A stretch of 37,315 nt of DNA from Ghiorsea sp. (lineage in GTDB: Bacteria > Pseudomonadota > Zetaproteobacteria > Mariprofundales > Mariprofundaceae), in assembly GCA_030949605.1 (NCBI GenBank), contig JAUZSH010000043.1, positions 1 to 37,315 on the forward strand, read 5' to 3'. The position numbers and the translations under genes are program-made. This document shows positions 37,048-37,315 of this stretch, piece after piece. Under the pieces are notes generated by a model. The model ran no database searches. It had not been told where the DNA came from and worked only from the letters and a program-made list of their open reading frames with translations. The stretch's first letter is position 1, and every line of letters begins with the position of its first letter.

Positions 37048-37063
37048 AGCATCTCTTATGCCA
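37048..37063 (-). promoter_or_regulatory. Putative sigma-54 promoter of hupSLC
   Basis: On the minus strand TGGCATAAGAGATGCT: consensus TGGCAT -24 box, ten bases between GG and GC, ATGCT as -12 box. Transcription would start near 37037, leaving a leader of about 88 bases before hupS. Near-identity to the promoter at 31892 supports common control by HoxA. Confidence 0.75.
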
Positions 37064-37175
37064 AGTTGCTTTATACCTTTAAAATAAACATCTTAGAGAA
37101 ACATGCACTTTATTTAATGATACCTTAATATAACTTTTATATACATGGGTGGTAAGTTGATTTACATTAAACAAA

Positions 37176-37315
37176 CGATGTTGCGCGATTGGGCTAAAAT
37201 CTGTCATTCCCGCTCAGACGGGAGCGAAGCAACACCCATACGGAAAATTCACCCTTCTTGACACATGCCTTATTTTTACCTTGATTCGCTCAAAAAACCA
37301 CTATGGTACAGGAAC
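37176..37315 (+). repeat. Third copy of the dispersed repeat, running to the window edge
   Basis: CGATGTTGCGCGATTGGGCT and the following AAAATCTGTCATTCCCGCTC match the left end of the element at 10595 and the inverted copy at 32202. A CCCGCTC-aga-CGGGAGCG-like inverted repeat follows. The far end lies outside the window or has diverged. The remainder of the 36950-37315 stretch holds only the hupS leader and promoter. Confidence 0.6.

Overview
The window looks like a chromosomal segment of a Gram-negative, hydrogen-oxidising autotrophic-type proteobacterium: there are two outer-membrane/periplasm-facing systems, Tat-dependent hydrogenase export, and sigma-54 (-24/-12) promoters. It is AT-rich. 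The pairing of an O2-tolerant group 1d uptake [NiFe]-hydrogenase with a group 2b H2-sensing hydrogenase would fit an iron/hydrogen-oxidising zetaproteobacterium of the Ghiorsea type, but this taxonomic guess is inference only; the genes themselves show only 'proteobacterium'.

Region 1 (1-10591) is nitrate assimilation and molybdenum cofactor supply. On the minus strand, in transcription order: nirB, nirD and nasA (NADH-nitrite reductase and assimilatory nitrate reductase), then a repeat-bearing gap, then an outer-membrane porin-like gene, moaA and a partial modA running off the window start. Divergent from nirB is narK (nitrate/nitrite transporter). nirB and narK each have a recognisable sigma-54 promoter, and a pair of 14-bp motifs spaced 22 bp apart lies between them. 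narK is followed by a fused PP2C phosphatase/Ser-Thr kinase gene; a 304-bp MITE-like element with 13-bp terminal inverted repeats and 7-bp target duplication has inserted between the two.

Region 2 (12653-13603) is a small plus-strand operon with its own sigma-54 promoter: a nickel permease-like protein and a TatA-family protein, both plausible helpers of the hydrogenase.

Region 3 (13651-36949, all minus strand) is a very complete hydrogenase locus. hupS-hupL-hupC (structural genes, group 1d, six-cysteine proximal cluster signature) are transcribed from a sigma-54 promoter at 37048 and end at a strong terminator at 33201. After a stand-alone DUF1186/SEC-C gene, a second sigma-54 promoter at 31892 precedes a tightly packed run of 19 genes over about 18 kb: hupD, F, G, H, I, J, a membrane cytochrome c-like gene, hupK, hypA, B, C, D, E, hoxX, hoxA (NtrC-type activator), hoxJ (kinase), hoxB-hoxC (H2 sensor) and hypF. 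The H2 sensor, its kinase and the sigma-54 activator thus lie in an operon that they probably control.

A notable feature of the data is about ten single-base frame disruptions (modA, moaA, porin x2, nasA, nirB x2, narK x2, hypC, hupG). In each, removing (once, adding) a single base joins two conserved halves of one protein. Nearly all are one-base insertions, often lengthening a short base run; this looks more like residual sequencing error than decay, but cannot be settled from the sequence alone.
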